A model generated the notes under the pieces. That model saw only the letters and a list, made by a program, of their open reading frames with translations, did not search any database and was not told the origin of the DNA. The translations under genes and the position numbers were made by a program. Positions 16,196 through 24,571 of a stretch of DNA of 39,491 nt are shown piece after piece (within the stretch, counting starts at the first letter, position 1; each line of letters begins with the position of its first letter). Source of the DNA: an uncultured Caulobacterales bacterium (lineage in GTDB: Bacteria > Pseudomonadota > Alphaproteobacteria > Caulobacterales > Maricaulaceae); NCBI GenBank assembly GCA_937923115.1, contig CAKZTE010000082.1, positions 1 through 39,491 of the forward strand, read 5' to 3'.

Positions 16196-17734
16196 ATGAC
16201 TATAAAAAAAATATGTATTCTAGGAGGCGGCACAGCAGGATGGATGACGGCCGCTGGTTTATCCAACAAATACAAAAACTTAGATATAGAAATTGAACTA
16301 GTTGAATCAGATCAAATTGGCACTGTTGGCGTAGGTGAAGCGACATTGCCGCACATTAGATTCTTTAATAACGCGCTCGGCATTGATGAGCGTGAGTTCA
16401 TGCGCGAGACCTGTGCCACCTTTAAACTTGGGATAGAATTTTGTGATTGGGGACGCCTCGGTGACAGCTATATACACCCATTCGGCGACTACGGCGAACC
16501 CATAAACGGCGTCGACTTCCATCATTTTTGGCTGAGACTGTTGCAAAATGGTCACAAAAATCGCCTCGATGACTACTCCTACCCTATCCTAGCGGCCGAA
16601 GCGGGTAAGTTTCAACACCCAGGTCAGGACACCTCGGTTATCGGATCGAATTTTGGATATGCCTACCAATTTGACTCCAGCTTATATGCCAAGTTTCTTC
16701 GCAAATATTGTGAAAAGAACGGCGTCATTCGCACAGAAGGCAAAGCCATTGACACTATCATCGCGCCAGAGACGGGCTTCGTAAAATCTGTGACATTGGA
16801 AAATGGCGGAGACATAGAGGCTGATTTGTTTATTGACTGCTCAGGCTTCAGAGGCGTCCTCATAGAGCAAGCCTTAAAGACAGGATATGATGACTGGAGT
16901 GAATGGCTGCCCTGCAACCGCGCTGTCGCTGTTCCGTGCGAAGCCAGCGGCCCTGGCTTACCCTATACACGCGCAACGGCGCGAGAGGCAGGATGGCAAT
17001 GGCGCATTCCGCTTCAGCACAGGACTGGAAACGGCCATGTTTACTGGAATGAGTATATTTCCGATGATGAGGCGGCGCACCAGCTCACGAGCACACTCGA
17101 AGGCCCTATCCTTGCTGATGTAAAGCAGCTTTATTTTAAGACAGGAAAACGCCGCAAATTGTGGAACAAAAACGTGGTGGCTATTGGCTTGTCCGGGGGG
17201 TTTTTAGAGCCTTTGGAATCGACATCCATCCACCTCATACAAGAAGGGATTACGGCGCTCATAGAATTGTTTCCAGATGCCAGATGCGCAGTATCTGACG
17301 CGGATGAATATAACCGCCGCATGGATCTTAATTTCGACCGCGTGCGAGACTTTCTGCTTCTTCACTATACCGCAACACAGCGCGATGATAGCGAAATGTG
17401 GCGCTACTTTCGAAACATGACCTTGCCAGAAAGCTTAATAGAAAAACTCGAGGCTTGGAAGGCGCGTGGATATTTACCACGCTATGAGCAAGGCGTGTTC
17501 TTGCCGCCAAGCTGGGTTGCAGTCATGACAGGGCAGAACCTAATACCAAACGGTTTTGATGTGCGAGCAAACGCCATGCCTCTGGATGATGTCTTGGCCA
17601 GAACTGATCACATTAAGAGAGCCAGCCAAGACGCTGTAAAACAAAGCGCTTCTCATGATGACTACATTAAGACCTTCGGGGCTGCGACGTCAATTATGCC
17701 GCTGACGGCTCCAACAACACCGCAGTTTAGTTAA
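16196..17734 (+). CDS. Flavin-dependent tryptophan halogenase-like protein 1
   Basis: The 512-residue protein belongs to the PrnA/RebH flavin-dependent halogenase family, which uses FADH2, oxygen and halide to form a hypohalous acid channelled to an active-site lysine. It has the dinucleotide motif GGGTAG (10-15), VGVGEATLP, the lysine K77 in the TFKLGIEF segment (equivalent to PrnA K79), the halogenase motif WQWRIP (267-272), and E341 in the FLEPLEST segment (equivalent to PrnA E346). So all the catalytic landmarks are present. The substrate is unknown; relatives beside TonB receptors in Xanthomonas and Brevundimonas halogenate indoles in vitro, but their natural substrates are unclear. It is first of four tandem paralogues. 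No flavin reductase lies in the window, so reduced FAD must come from elsewhere. Confidence 0.92.
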   Translation: MTIKKICILGGGTAGWMTAAGLSNKYKNLDIEIELVESDQIGTVGVGEATLPHIRFFNNALGIDEREFMRETCATFKLGIEFCDWGRLGDSYIHPFGDYGEPINGVDFHHFWLRLLQNGHKNRLDDYSYPILAAEAGKFQHPGQDTSVIGSNFGYAYQFDSSLYAKFLRKYCEKNGVIRTEGKAIDTIIAPETGFVKSVTLENGGDIEADLFIDCSGFRGVLIEQALKTGYDDWSEWLPCNRAVAVPCEASGPGLPYTRATAREAGWQWRIPLQHRTGNGHVYWNEYISDDEAAHQLTSTLEGPILADVKQLYFKTGKRRKLWNKNVVAIGLSGGFLEPLESTSIHLIQEGITALIELFPDARCAVSDADEYNRRMDLNFDRVRDFLLLHYTATQRDDSEMWRYFRNMTLPESLIEKLEAWKARGYLPRYEQGVFLPPSWVAVMTGQNLIPNGFDVRANAMPLDDVLARTDHIKRASQDAVKQSASHDDYIKTFGAATSIMPLTAPTTPQFS

Positions 17735-17740
17735 CGCCGG

Positions 17741-19192
17741 ATGCAAGCTTTACGAAATATTGTAATATTTGGCAGCGGGCTCGCAGCGCATATAACCGCT
17801 GTCGCTCTATCTAAACGGCTTCCTGAGAACATAGGCATCACATTCGTAAAAACGAGGGCCTCACAACCCCAAGATATTTTCTACGGACACATCACCTCGC
17901 CTAGTACTTATGACTTTCTTTTAAGCCTAGCGATCTCAGAACCCCAGTTACTATTGGGCACAAACACGACCTTCTCTCTGGGCACGAATTATGAGGACTG
18001 GGGAACAAACAAACGCAATTGGATACAGGCCTTTTACAAGCCCTTGCCAATCCATGATGGTGTCAAATTCCATCACTACGTTAACCGCCATGAAAAAGGG
18101 GCGCAGGATTGGGACCTTGGCCCTTATATCATGTCCATCGAGGCCGCGAGAAAGGGCGTGTTTGCTCACCCACCAGAAGGCAAGAAAATCCCGCTTGCGA
18201 GCGTAAACTATGGCTATCATCTTGATATCAATGAGTGGACGCGGTTTCTGTCGGCAGTCCTTGACGCCTCGCGCGTTAAGATTATTACGGCAAATACAAA
18301 GCCCAAAAACTCAACTGAGAACTCTGCAAATTCAATTACGCTTGCTAATGGAGAAATTGTTGAAGGCGATCTTTTTATTAACTGCATGGGACAATATGGG
18401 GATGAAAGCGAATATAGAACGCGGGCATTAAAGGCCCAAAGCTATACTGGACCTCAGGACAAAATCAGTGACGTTATATGCAAAATCAAACAAACATCAT
18501 ATGGCTGGCTTAGCGAGACACCGCTCCGAGGCGAGCGCATTCAAACCCATTTTTATCACCCAAAGGATGAGGTGTTGCTTCCAAAAATAGAAGGGTTATC
18601 CAAAAAAGTTGAAAGCAATATAGCCATCTGGCGAAGCGAAACCCCATGGTCTGGAAACGTCTTAAAACTCGGCCACAGTGCAGGGGCAATTGAACCGCTT
18701 TCCCCTGCCCCCATTATGCTACTGCAGCATGATATAGAGCGCCTGATCGACCTCATTCCGACATCAACTGATATGCGTGTCGAGGCCCGAGAATATAATC
18801 GCAGATATACGCAAGATTATGATAACGCTGCAATCTTTCATCGCGCTTTACTCCGCGAAGAAGACACGCCTGCAAATCACTATCAAAAGGCTATCATATC
18901 CCTTGATATCCCAACCAAGCTTCAAGTTAAGATAACTCAGTTTGAAAGCCGCGGAGTTTGCGTTTTATTTGATAACGAGCCTTTCAACGAGGAAGACTGG
19001 ACGCAGCTTCACCTCGGTATGGGCAGAATTCCCGCACGCTATGACCCGCTGGCCGCCCGCATTCCTGATACTCAAATCCACCAAATGCTGAGCAATATGC
19101 GCGCCGCGATATCGCAAATGGGTTCAAAAATGCCGCCAGTCGATATATATATGACAGGCTTGCTTAAATTTCTGAAAGACAAACATGGCTGA
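17741..19192 (+). CDS. Divergent halogenase-family paralogue lacking catalytic residues
   Basis: This 483-residue protein aligns along its length with its neighbours but has lost the halogenase landmarks. The dinucleotide motif is GSGLAA (11-16) instead of GGGTAG, the VGVGEATIP segment is replaced by FYGHITSPST, the active-site lysine position is Ser (S79, in TTFSLGTNYEDWG), the WxWxIP motif is SYGWLSETPL, and the PLEST glutamate is Ser (S321, in IEPLSPAP). The reading frame is intact and full length, between the first and third halogenase genes (6-base gap before, 8-base overlap after), so it is probably expressed and under selection. It may be a non-catalytic partner or scaffold, or have a different activity; this is inference. 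Halogenation by itself is unlikely. Confidence 0.88.
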   Translation: MQALRNIVIFGSGLAAHITAVALSKRLPENIGITFVKTRASQPQDIFYGHITSPSTYDFLLSLAISEPQLLLGTNTTFSLGTNYEDWGTNKRNWIQAFYKPLPIHDGVKFHHYVNRHEKGAQDWDLGPYIMSIEAARKGVFAHPPEGKKIPLASVNYGYHLDINEWTRFLSAVLDASRVKIITANTKPKNSTENSANSITLANGEIVEGDLFINCMGQYGDESEYRTRALKAQSYTGPQDKISDVICKIKQTSYGWLSETPLRGERIQTHFYHPKDEVLLPKIEGLSKKVESNIAIWRSETPWSGNVLKLGHSAGAIEPLSPAPIMLLQHDIERLIDLIPTSTDMRVEAREYNRRYTQDYDNAAIFHRALLREEDTPANHYQKAIISLDIPTKLQVKITQFESRGVCVLFDNEPFNEEDWTQLHLGMGRIPARYDPLAARIPDTQIHQMLSNMRAAISQMGSKMPPVDIYMTGLLKFLKDKHG

Positions 19193-20714
19193 CAAGATGC
19201 AGAGCCTTATAAAATCGATTGTTATAGTGGGCGGCGGATCTGCGGGCTGGATGACGGCAGCTGCATTATCGCGAATGTTGCCATCGGATAACGCTGGAAA
19301 CGGCATGGTGAAAATCACACTGGTTGAATCTGAGCAAATTGGAACAGTCGGTGTTGGTGAAGCGACCATACCCGACATGATAAATTTCAACTCGATGCTT
19401 GGCATCAACGAAGCGGAGTTCCTGAAGGCGACAAACGGCACTTTCAAACTTGGTATTGAATTTATTGACTGGGGTAAAAAAGGCGAGTCGTACATTCACC
19501 CATTTGGCACGCATGGTGTTGATATGCAGGGTATAGATTTTCATCAATACTGGTTGCACTCGCGCGCCTCGGGGAACCAGACCCCCTTACATGATTACAG
19601 CATAACGTCGGTCGCGGCCAAAGACGGCAAGTTTGGAATGCCCGATCCAAATCCGCGCTCGCTGCTTTCTCATCTGCGATATGCCTATCACATTGACGCT
19701 ACGCTCTATGCAAAATACCTGCGCAATTACGCCGAGGAGCGTGGTGTCACGCGTGTCGAAGGCATTGTTAAACACGTTAAGCAGACCCCCGAGACAGGAG
19801 ACATCACGGGCGTTACGCTTGAGGACGGAACAGTCGTTAAAGGTGATTTCTTTTTTGACGCAACAGGGTTCCGCGCGCTCCTAACGGAGAAAACACTAAA
19901 CGTTCCCTTCACGGATTGGAGCCATTGGCTTCCCTGTGACAGCGCTCAAACCGTTGCAAGTGAGCGTGTTGGCGACTTGATTCCTTACACAAAAGCGACA
20001 GCAAAAACAGCAGGCTGGCAGTGGCGCATTCCAACACAGCAGAGAACAGGCAACGGGCATATCTACTCCAGTCCTTACATGACCGACGCAGAAGCGCAGG
20101 ACATTTTAATGGATGGGCTAGACAGCGCGCCCCTGAGCGACCCTCGAAAAATAAGTTTCAAGACCGGACGCCGTGACGCGCTTTGGAATAAAAACTGTAT
20201 TTCCATTGGCCTCTCGGCAGGCTTCCTTGAACCGCTTGAGTCAACTTCACTTTATCTCATCCAAGTTGGCATAAGCCGTTTTATTAGCTTGTTTCCAAGC
20301 GTTGGCGTGTCGCCGGTCATCCGCGACGAGTACAATATTTTAATGCGCAAAGAGTTTGATCAAGTTCGCGACTTTATTATCCTCCATTATGTCGCTACAG
20401 AACGGGACGATAGCGCGTTTTGGAATTACTGCCGCAATATTAACATTCCCGATAGTCTACAGCGGAAAATAGACTTGTTTTCAGAAGCAGGGCGCGTCTT
20501 TCGCTATGATGATGAATTGTTTTCCAAACCGAGCTGGATAGCAGTTTGCTTAGGCCAAAACATCATTCCAAAAGTTAGTGACCCTATTGTCGCCACACTG
20601 CCTATTGAGCAGGTCAATCATAGCCTACAATCCATGCGTAAAGCGATGATAGAAACATCAGCGAAAATGCCAACACATGCAGAATTCATACAGCGTTACG
20701 GCGCGGCGATTTAG
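19185..20714 (+). CDS. Flavin-dependent tryptophan halogenase-like protein 3
   Basis: The 509-residue member of the tryptophan halogenase family has intact landmarks: GGGSAG (16-21), VGVGEATIP, active-site lysine K88 in TFKLGIEF, WQWRIP (278-283) and E352 in FLEPLEST. The start ATG 19185 lies 8 bases inside the end of the preceding degenerate paralogue, so translation is likely coupled; ATG 19197 is a possible alternative. A TGACAGCGCT half-palindrome inside the gene (19937) is coding sequence. Two bases separate its stop from the next halogenase. The substrate is unknown. Confidence 0.92.
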   Translation: MADKMQSLIKSIVIVGGGSAGWMTAAALSRMLPSDNAGNGMVKITLVESEQIGTVGVGEATIPDMINFNSMLGINEAEFLKATNGTFKLGIEFIDWGKKGESYIHPFGTHGVDMQGIDFHQYWLHSRASGNQTPLHDYSITSVAAKDGKFGMPDPNPRSLLSHLRYAYHIDATLYAKYLRNYAEERGVTRVEGIVKHVKQTPETGDITGVTLEDGTVVKGDFFFDATGFRALLTEKTLNVPFTDWSHWLPCDSAQTVASERVGDLIPYTKATAKTAGWQWRIPTQQRTGNGHIYSSPYMTDAEAQDILMDGLDSAPLSDPRKISFKTGRRDALWNKNCISIGLSAGFLEPLESTSLYLIQVGISRFISLFPSVGVSPVIRDEYNILMRKEFDQVRDFIILHYVATERDDSAFWNYCRNINIPDSLQRKIDLFSEAGRVFRYDDELFSKPSWIAVCLGQNIIPKVSDPIVATLPIEQVNHSLQSMRKAMIETSAKMPTHAEFIQRYGAAI

Positions 20715-20716
20715 AG

Positions 20717-22234
20717 ATGGACATGCAAGATAGTAAAATCAGAAATATTGTTATTGTCGGCGGTGGCACGGCGGGCTGGATGGTCGCGGCAGCTTTGTCA
20801 AAGCTCATAAAAGATAAAGATATCACTATTCGGCTCGTCGAATCTGAGGCCATAGGCACTGTTGGCGTCGGTGAGGCTACTATCCCGCATATCCAATATT
20901 TCAACCAGCTATTGGGCCTGAATGAAGATGAATTTGTTCGCAAAACCAATGCAACATTTAAGCTAGGTATCGAGTTTGTAAACTGGGGTAATCTTGGCGA
21001 AAGTTACATTCACCCTTTTGGTGATTACGGCATTCCAATGGACGGACTGCGGTTTCATCAAATGTGGCACCGTTATAACCGCATGGGAAAAGCAAAAGCT
21101 GTCGATGATTACTGTCTTCCCATTTTGGCCGCGCGTGAAGGAAAGTTCCAAAGACCAGACATGCGGTATAAAAACTCTCCGTTAAAATCAATCACATACG
21201 CTTTTCAGTTTGATGCCTCTCTTTACGCTCAATTCATGCGCGAGTTTGCGCAGGCTCGCGGCGTAAAACGGATTGAAGGCCGCATCACACACGCTGATCA
21301 AAATGCACAAACAGGACACATTGAAAGCGTAACGCTGGAAAGCGGCGACCTTTACAAAGGCGACCTTTTCATTGATTGCTCAGGCTTCAGAGGGCTGCTG
21401 ATTGAACAGACACTCAAGACTGGATATTTAGACTGGAGCGCCTACCTGCCATGTGACCGCGCGGTGGCTAGAGCGAGCACATCAGAGGGGCCTCCCCCGC
21501 CCTACACGCGAGCCACCGCCAAAGACGCAGGATGGCAATGGCGCATTCCGCTTCAATCCCGTAATGGAAATGGCCACGTTTATTGCTCTAATTATATGAG
21601 TGACGCGCAAGCGCTTGATAGTCTTAATAAAGACATTGAAGGCGAGCCAATCTCTGAGCCTAATTTTCTACGGTTTAAAACAGGTATGCGAAAGAAACCT
21701 TGGAATAAAAACGTTGTGTCCCTTGGGCTTTCGGCAGGTTTTTTAGAGCCGCTTGAGTCAACGTCAATTCACCTCATTCAAACTGCTGTAGCGCGCCTTA
21801 TGGCTAATTTTCCTGATAAGAATTTTGCCCAGACAAATATAGATTATTACAACGAGCGCACCCTTGCGGAATATCAGCAAGTGCGAGACTTTCTTATTTT
21901 GCACTACTGCGCAACCGAACGTGAAGACACGCCATTTTGGAAGTATTGCAAGTACATGGAAATTCCTCAGACCCTTAAGAAAAGGATTGCACTCTATAAA
22001 GACAACGCAAGGCTTTACCGCCATGACAATGAAATATTTGGAGAAACAAGTTGGTTTGCCGTCATGCACGGCCAAGGGCTGTCACCAAAATCCTATCACC
22101 CTCTTGCGGACTCAACAAATGAGGAGGACCTAATCACGCGCATGACCGAGCTGGAGACCGTGACCCAAGCCTGTCTCTCGCAAATGCCAACGCACCAAGA
22201 CTTTATTGCCCACTTTTGCAAAGCCGACTTGTAA
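20717..22234 (+). CDS. Flavin-dependent tryptophan halogenase-like protein 4
   Basis: The 505-residue protein retains the halogenase signature: GGGTAG (15-20), VGVGEATIP, lysine K82 in TFKLGIEFVNWG, WQWRIP (273-278) and E347 in FLEPLEST. It is closer to paralogue 1 than to paralogue 3 in several segments, such as LFIDCSGFRG and the GWQWRIPLQ region, suggesting local duplication. The start lies two bases after the stop of paralogue 3. The secreted TPR gene follows 38 bases on. As for the other paralogues, the electron donor and substrate are not encoded or evident nearby. Confidence 0.92.
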   Translation: MDMQDSKIRNIVIVGGGTAGWMVAAALSKLIKDKDITIRLVESEAIGTVGVGEATIPHIQYFNQLLGLNEDEFVRKTNATFKLGIEFVNWGNLGESYIHPFGDYGIPMDGLRFHQMWHRYNRMGKAKAVDDYCLPILAAREGKFQRPDMRYKNSPLKSITYAFQFDASLYAQFMREFAQARGVKRIEGRITHADQNAQTGHIESVTLESGDLYKGDLFIDCSGFRGLLIEQTLKTGYLDWSAYLPCDRAVARASTSEGPPPPYTRATAKDAGWQWRIPLQSRNGNGHVYCSNYMSDAQALDSLNKDIEGEPISEPNFLRFKTGMRKKPWNKNVVSLGLSAGFLEPLESTSIHLIQTAVARLMANFPDKNFAQTNIDYYNERTLAEYQQVRDFLILHYCATEREDTPFWKYCKYMEIPQTLKKRIALYKDNARLYRHDNEIFGETSWFAVMHGQGLSPKSYHPLADSTNEEDLITRMTELETVTQACLSQMPTHQDFIAHFCKADL

Positions 22235-22272
22235 TTGATATAGTTATTACAACAATCGCACAGGTATATTAA

Positions 22273-22971
22273 ATGAAATCAATTGTTCTCACATTTTTAC
22301 TCCTTTCCTCCGTCATTGCATTGCCTGCGAGCGCCCAAGAGAAAGCGGCCCAATCGGAACCTATTGACGAGGTCATCGTGACAGGGACATTGCAACGCGA
22401 TAAGGCTATGGCGGCCTATTTATCGGGTGATTATGTTACGGCAGAAATTGAATTTGAACGTAACGCCTTTTGCGCGCTTCGCGCGACAAGGAACTTTCGA
22501 GCGGGCGTAGAAGCGGCAGGCGATAGCACAATTCGAGCCGATGTCGGCGTGGACGCGAATGTGCCAGCGCAACCAACTGGAGGCGTAGGCGGCGTGTCTG
22601 GCGGTGGTTTAACGCCCCCCGTGGCGACGCCAACTGCGAGGATTAACGGCTCCAATTTTAAAAAGAACGAGTCAATCGCCCCGCGGACCTGCGAAGATAG
22701 AGGCTATCAGCTCTACATGGCGGGACTATCGCAATTAAAGCTAGGAAAATTCGAAGAGTCCAAAGAGTCGTTTCAGCGCGCTGTTGTTCTACGAAAATCA
22801 ATATATGACGCCTATTTTCGTTTATCGCTCTTGGAGTATCAGGACGGAAACATCAAAGCAGCGCACAAGCATTTCAAACGACTACGCGCGCTACAGAAAA
22901 GATGCAGGAAGTGCGAGTCCGAAAAAGAGATAGCTGAACAAGTCGACTATTTGCAAAATATTTTGAAATAA
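22273..22971 (+). CDS. Secreted TPR protein with TonB-box-like N-terminus
   Basis: The 232-residue protein has a clear signal peptide (MKSIVLTFLLLSSVIALPAS, cleavage near residue 21). Just after it, residues 29-39 read EPIDEVIVTGT, very like the TonB boxes of large receptors (the receptor at 12712 has VDEVVTTGI). A first TPR-like unit (AYLSGDYVTAEIEFERNAF) follows, then a Gly/Pro-rich linker (~95-120), and two further TPR-like units (YMAGLSQLKLGKFEESKESF and the DAYFRLSLLEYQDGNIKAA segment). Four cysteines (NAFCAL, RTCED, KRCRKCE) could form disulfides. It follows halogenase 4 by 38 bases. It is probably periplasmic; whether it binds TonB is inference. Confidence 0.8.
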   Translation: MKSIVLTFLLLSSVIALPASAQEKAAQSEPIDEVIVTGTLQRDKAMAAYLSGDYVTAEIEFERNAFCALRATRNFRAGVEAAGDSTIRADVGVDANVPAQPTGGVGGVSGGGLTPPVATPTARINGSNFKKNESIAPRTCEDRGYQLYMAGLSQLKLGKFEESKESFQRAVVLRKSIYDAYFRLSLLEYQDGNIKAAHKHFKRLRALQKRCRKCESEKEIAEQVDYLQNILK

Positions 22972-22991
22972 GTGTCTACTGAGCATCTTAT

Positions 22992-23020
22992 TTGACGCGA
23001 TTAGTTTTGCAGTTTAAACT
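22992..23020 (+). promoter_or_regulatory. Predicted sigma-70 promoter upstream of the carbohydrate-binding-like gene
   Basis: TTGACG (22992-22997), 17-base spacer, TAAACT (23015-23020). Five and four of six consensus matches lie in the 79-base gap before the gene at 23051, which suggests that the secreted-protein genes downstream can be transcribed independently of the halogenases. Confidence 0.45.
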
Positions 23021-23050
23021 CTAAAAAAACATGATTTCGGGGATTTAAAC

Positions 23051-23677
23051 ATGATCAGACGTACGCTTTTATCACTTTCATACGTGGCCTTTTTAGCCGT
23101 ATCGACCAGTGTTTATGCAAATGCTCAAGACGCAAATGATGCCGCAATGGCCGAGGCTCTCCAAACGCTTGATGCCTCACTACCAGGCACGCTGATAAAC
23201 AATCCATATGATATCAAGTGGAATACAGAGGGGTCAGATTTCAGACAGTCAATCGTCAAATCAGAAGGCGCCCCCGGAGGCATGGCCTACAGCGTTACGA
23301 TAAAGAAAACCAAGGCCAACATTTGGGACACCGCAATACGCATTCCAATGACAACTGATATTGCTAAGGGCGATGTCATCTTGGTTTCGTTTTGGGCCCG
23401 CGCGGCAAAGCTTCGCAAAGGGAAGGACACGGGCATCATTCTGGCGGGTTTACAGCGCAACACAGAACCATACGATTCTATCGCCGAGGAAACCTTTGAA
23501 CCTGGCATGGAATGGAAACTTTACAGCCTCGCCGGCAAAGCTAATCGAGATTATTCAGCGGATAAAACCAACATGAATTTTAACCTCGCAAAAGCAAAGC
23601 AAACCCTTGAGTTTGGACAGTTCTATATCATGAACCTCGGGCCGAATGGCGACGCCAGTAAATATATGAAAGACTAG
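23051..23677 (+). CDS. Secreted beta-sandwich protein, carbohydrate-binding-module-like
   Basis: The 208-residue protein has a signal peptide (MIRRTLLSLSYVAFLAVSTS, cleavage near residue 25). The mature part resembles CBM4/9-type jelly-roll domains: a YSVTIKKTKANIWDTAIRIP strand pair, GDVILVSFWARAAK, the EPGMEWKLYSL segment, and a final LEFGQFYIMNLG strand. Such phrases are typical of carbohydrate-binding or carbohydrate-active accessory domains. It has no catalytic domain. It is preceded by a good promoter candidate and sits beside the putative glucan-linked receptor/halogenase locus, so glycan binding at the cell surface or in the periplasm is plausible. The family assignment is from pattern only. 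Confidence 0.65.
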   Translation: MIRRTLLSLSYVAFLAVSTSVYANAQDANDAAMAEALQTLDASLPGTLINNPYDIKWNTEGSDFRQSIVKSEGAPGGMAYSVTIKKTKANIWDTAIRIPMTTDIAKGDVILVSFWARAAKLRKGKDTGIILAGLQRNTEPYDSIAEETFEPGMEWKLYSLAGKANRDYSADKTNMNFNLAKAKQTLEFGQFYIMNLGPNGDASKYMKD

Positions 23678-23720
23678 CCATCGCGCTCTAAATCGTACAC
23701 TCTCGTTTCTTGATTGATAT

Positions 23721-23725
23721 GGAGA
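23721..23725 (+). promoter_or_regulatory. Ribosome binding site fixing the ABM-domain gene start
   Basis: GGAGA five bases before ATG 23731 supports that start over the in-frame ATG at 23719 and the TTG at 23710, which overlap or precede this site. Confidence 0.6.
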
Positions 23726-23730
23726 CGAAT

Positions 23731-24021
23731 ATGATAGGTGTAGTCGCGAGATTAGACGTCAAGCCGGATATGGCTGCAGAGTTTGAAGCGGCGGCGGCAG
23801 CGCTTGTGAAGGCTGTTAACGCGAATGAAGCGGGCTGTTTGATGTATGAGCTTTACAAATCTCATAAAGACAGCAGCTGCTACGTATTTATGGAAAAATA
23901 CGCAGACAAAGCTGCATTGGACGCCCACGGCAAGACTGATTATTTCTTGGCCGCTCAAGGTAAACTTGGCCCCTGCCTCGCGGCGCCGCCCGATATTCAA
24001 AGTTTTGCGCCCGTTGCTTAG
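23731..24021 (+). CDS. ABM-domain (antibiotic biosynthesis monooxygenase-like) small protein
   Basis: The 96-residue protein is a single ferredoxin-like ABM domain: MIGVVARLDVKPDMAAEFEA, then an EAGCLMYELYKS strand, YVFMEKYADKAALDAH, and a short C-terminal strand (IQSFAPVA). ABM proteins act as cofactor-light oxygenases, heme-degrading enzymes or small-molecule-handling dimers; the YgiN type is the nearest in general look. No heme-binding signature stands out. The position next to halogenase-family genes could hint at a role in aromatic or quinone chemistry, but no substrate can be named. Confidence 0.82.
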   Translation: MIGVVARLDVKPDMAAEFEAAAAALVKAVNANEAGCLMYELYKSHKDSSCYVFMEKYADKAALDAHGKTDYFLAAQGKLGPCLAAPPDIQSFAPVA

Positions 24022-24102
24022 CGGCCTGCCACACGTAAATGTGAGTTTAACTCACAAACATGATGTGGCAAGTCACGCTTGACTAAAACAAGGCCACCGC
24101 GC

Positions 24103-24570
24103 ATGAAAAAACCGTTTATTATGTTTATAACTGCTTCAGCCGCGTTGGCAGCTGGGGTATATGCAAGCCCAATTGCGATTTCCCAAGCGTTCTCAAACAC
24201 GACGGTTACACAACCTACGGCGGCTAATAACCTATTCGTAAAAAAACGCTATTCTATACAGGGCGAATGGTCAGTCATAAGAAAGGACGGTCAAACGCAA
24301 ATCAAATTTTCTGACAGCTTCAAAACAAAAGGCGGCCCTGACCTTAAGGTGTACCTTTCAACCACACGAATTGAAGACCTTGATAGTCAATCAGCCTCTG
24401 AGAATACGGTCAGCATAGGCGTATTGAAGGCAAAATCAGGTGGTCAGATATATACTGTGCCCAATGACATCGACCTCGAGCAGTACCAAAGCGTGATTAT
24501 CCATTGTGAAGCCTTCTCAGTCTTATGGGGCGGTTTTAACCTCCCCTCATCAAAGGACTCGAGCCCCTAA
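24103..24570 (+). CDS. Secreted DM13-domain protein
   Basis: The 155-residue protein begins with an N-terminal hydrophobic signal (MKKPFIMFITASAALAAGVY). The rest matches the DM13 domain: YSIQGEWSVIRKDGQTQIKF, then GGPDLKVYLST, IGVLKAKSGGQIYTVP, and the signature end VIIHCEAFSVLWGGFNL with the conserved cysteine (about residue 135). DM13 domains are predicted to take part in extracytoplasmic redox or electron-transfer reactions. ATG 24103 was preferred over TTG 24079 because it starts the signal peptide and follows an AAGG. The next gene begins immediately after its stop, suggesting coupling. Confidence 0.8.
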   Translation: MKKPFIMFITASAALAAGVYASPIAISQAFSNTTVTQPTAANNLFVKKRYSIQGEWSVIRKDGQTQIKFSDSFKTKGGPDLKVYLSTTRIEDLDSQSASENTVSIGVLKAKSGGQIYTVPNDIDLEQYQSVIIHCEAFSVLWGGFNLPSSKDSSP

Positions 24571-24571
24571 C

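Noticed and set aside
19937-19946. TGACAGCGCT half-palindrome resembling the operator
   Set aside because: It lies inside the third halogenase gene and only one half plus the centre is kept, so it is more likely chance coding sequence.
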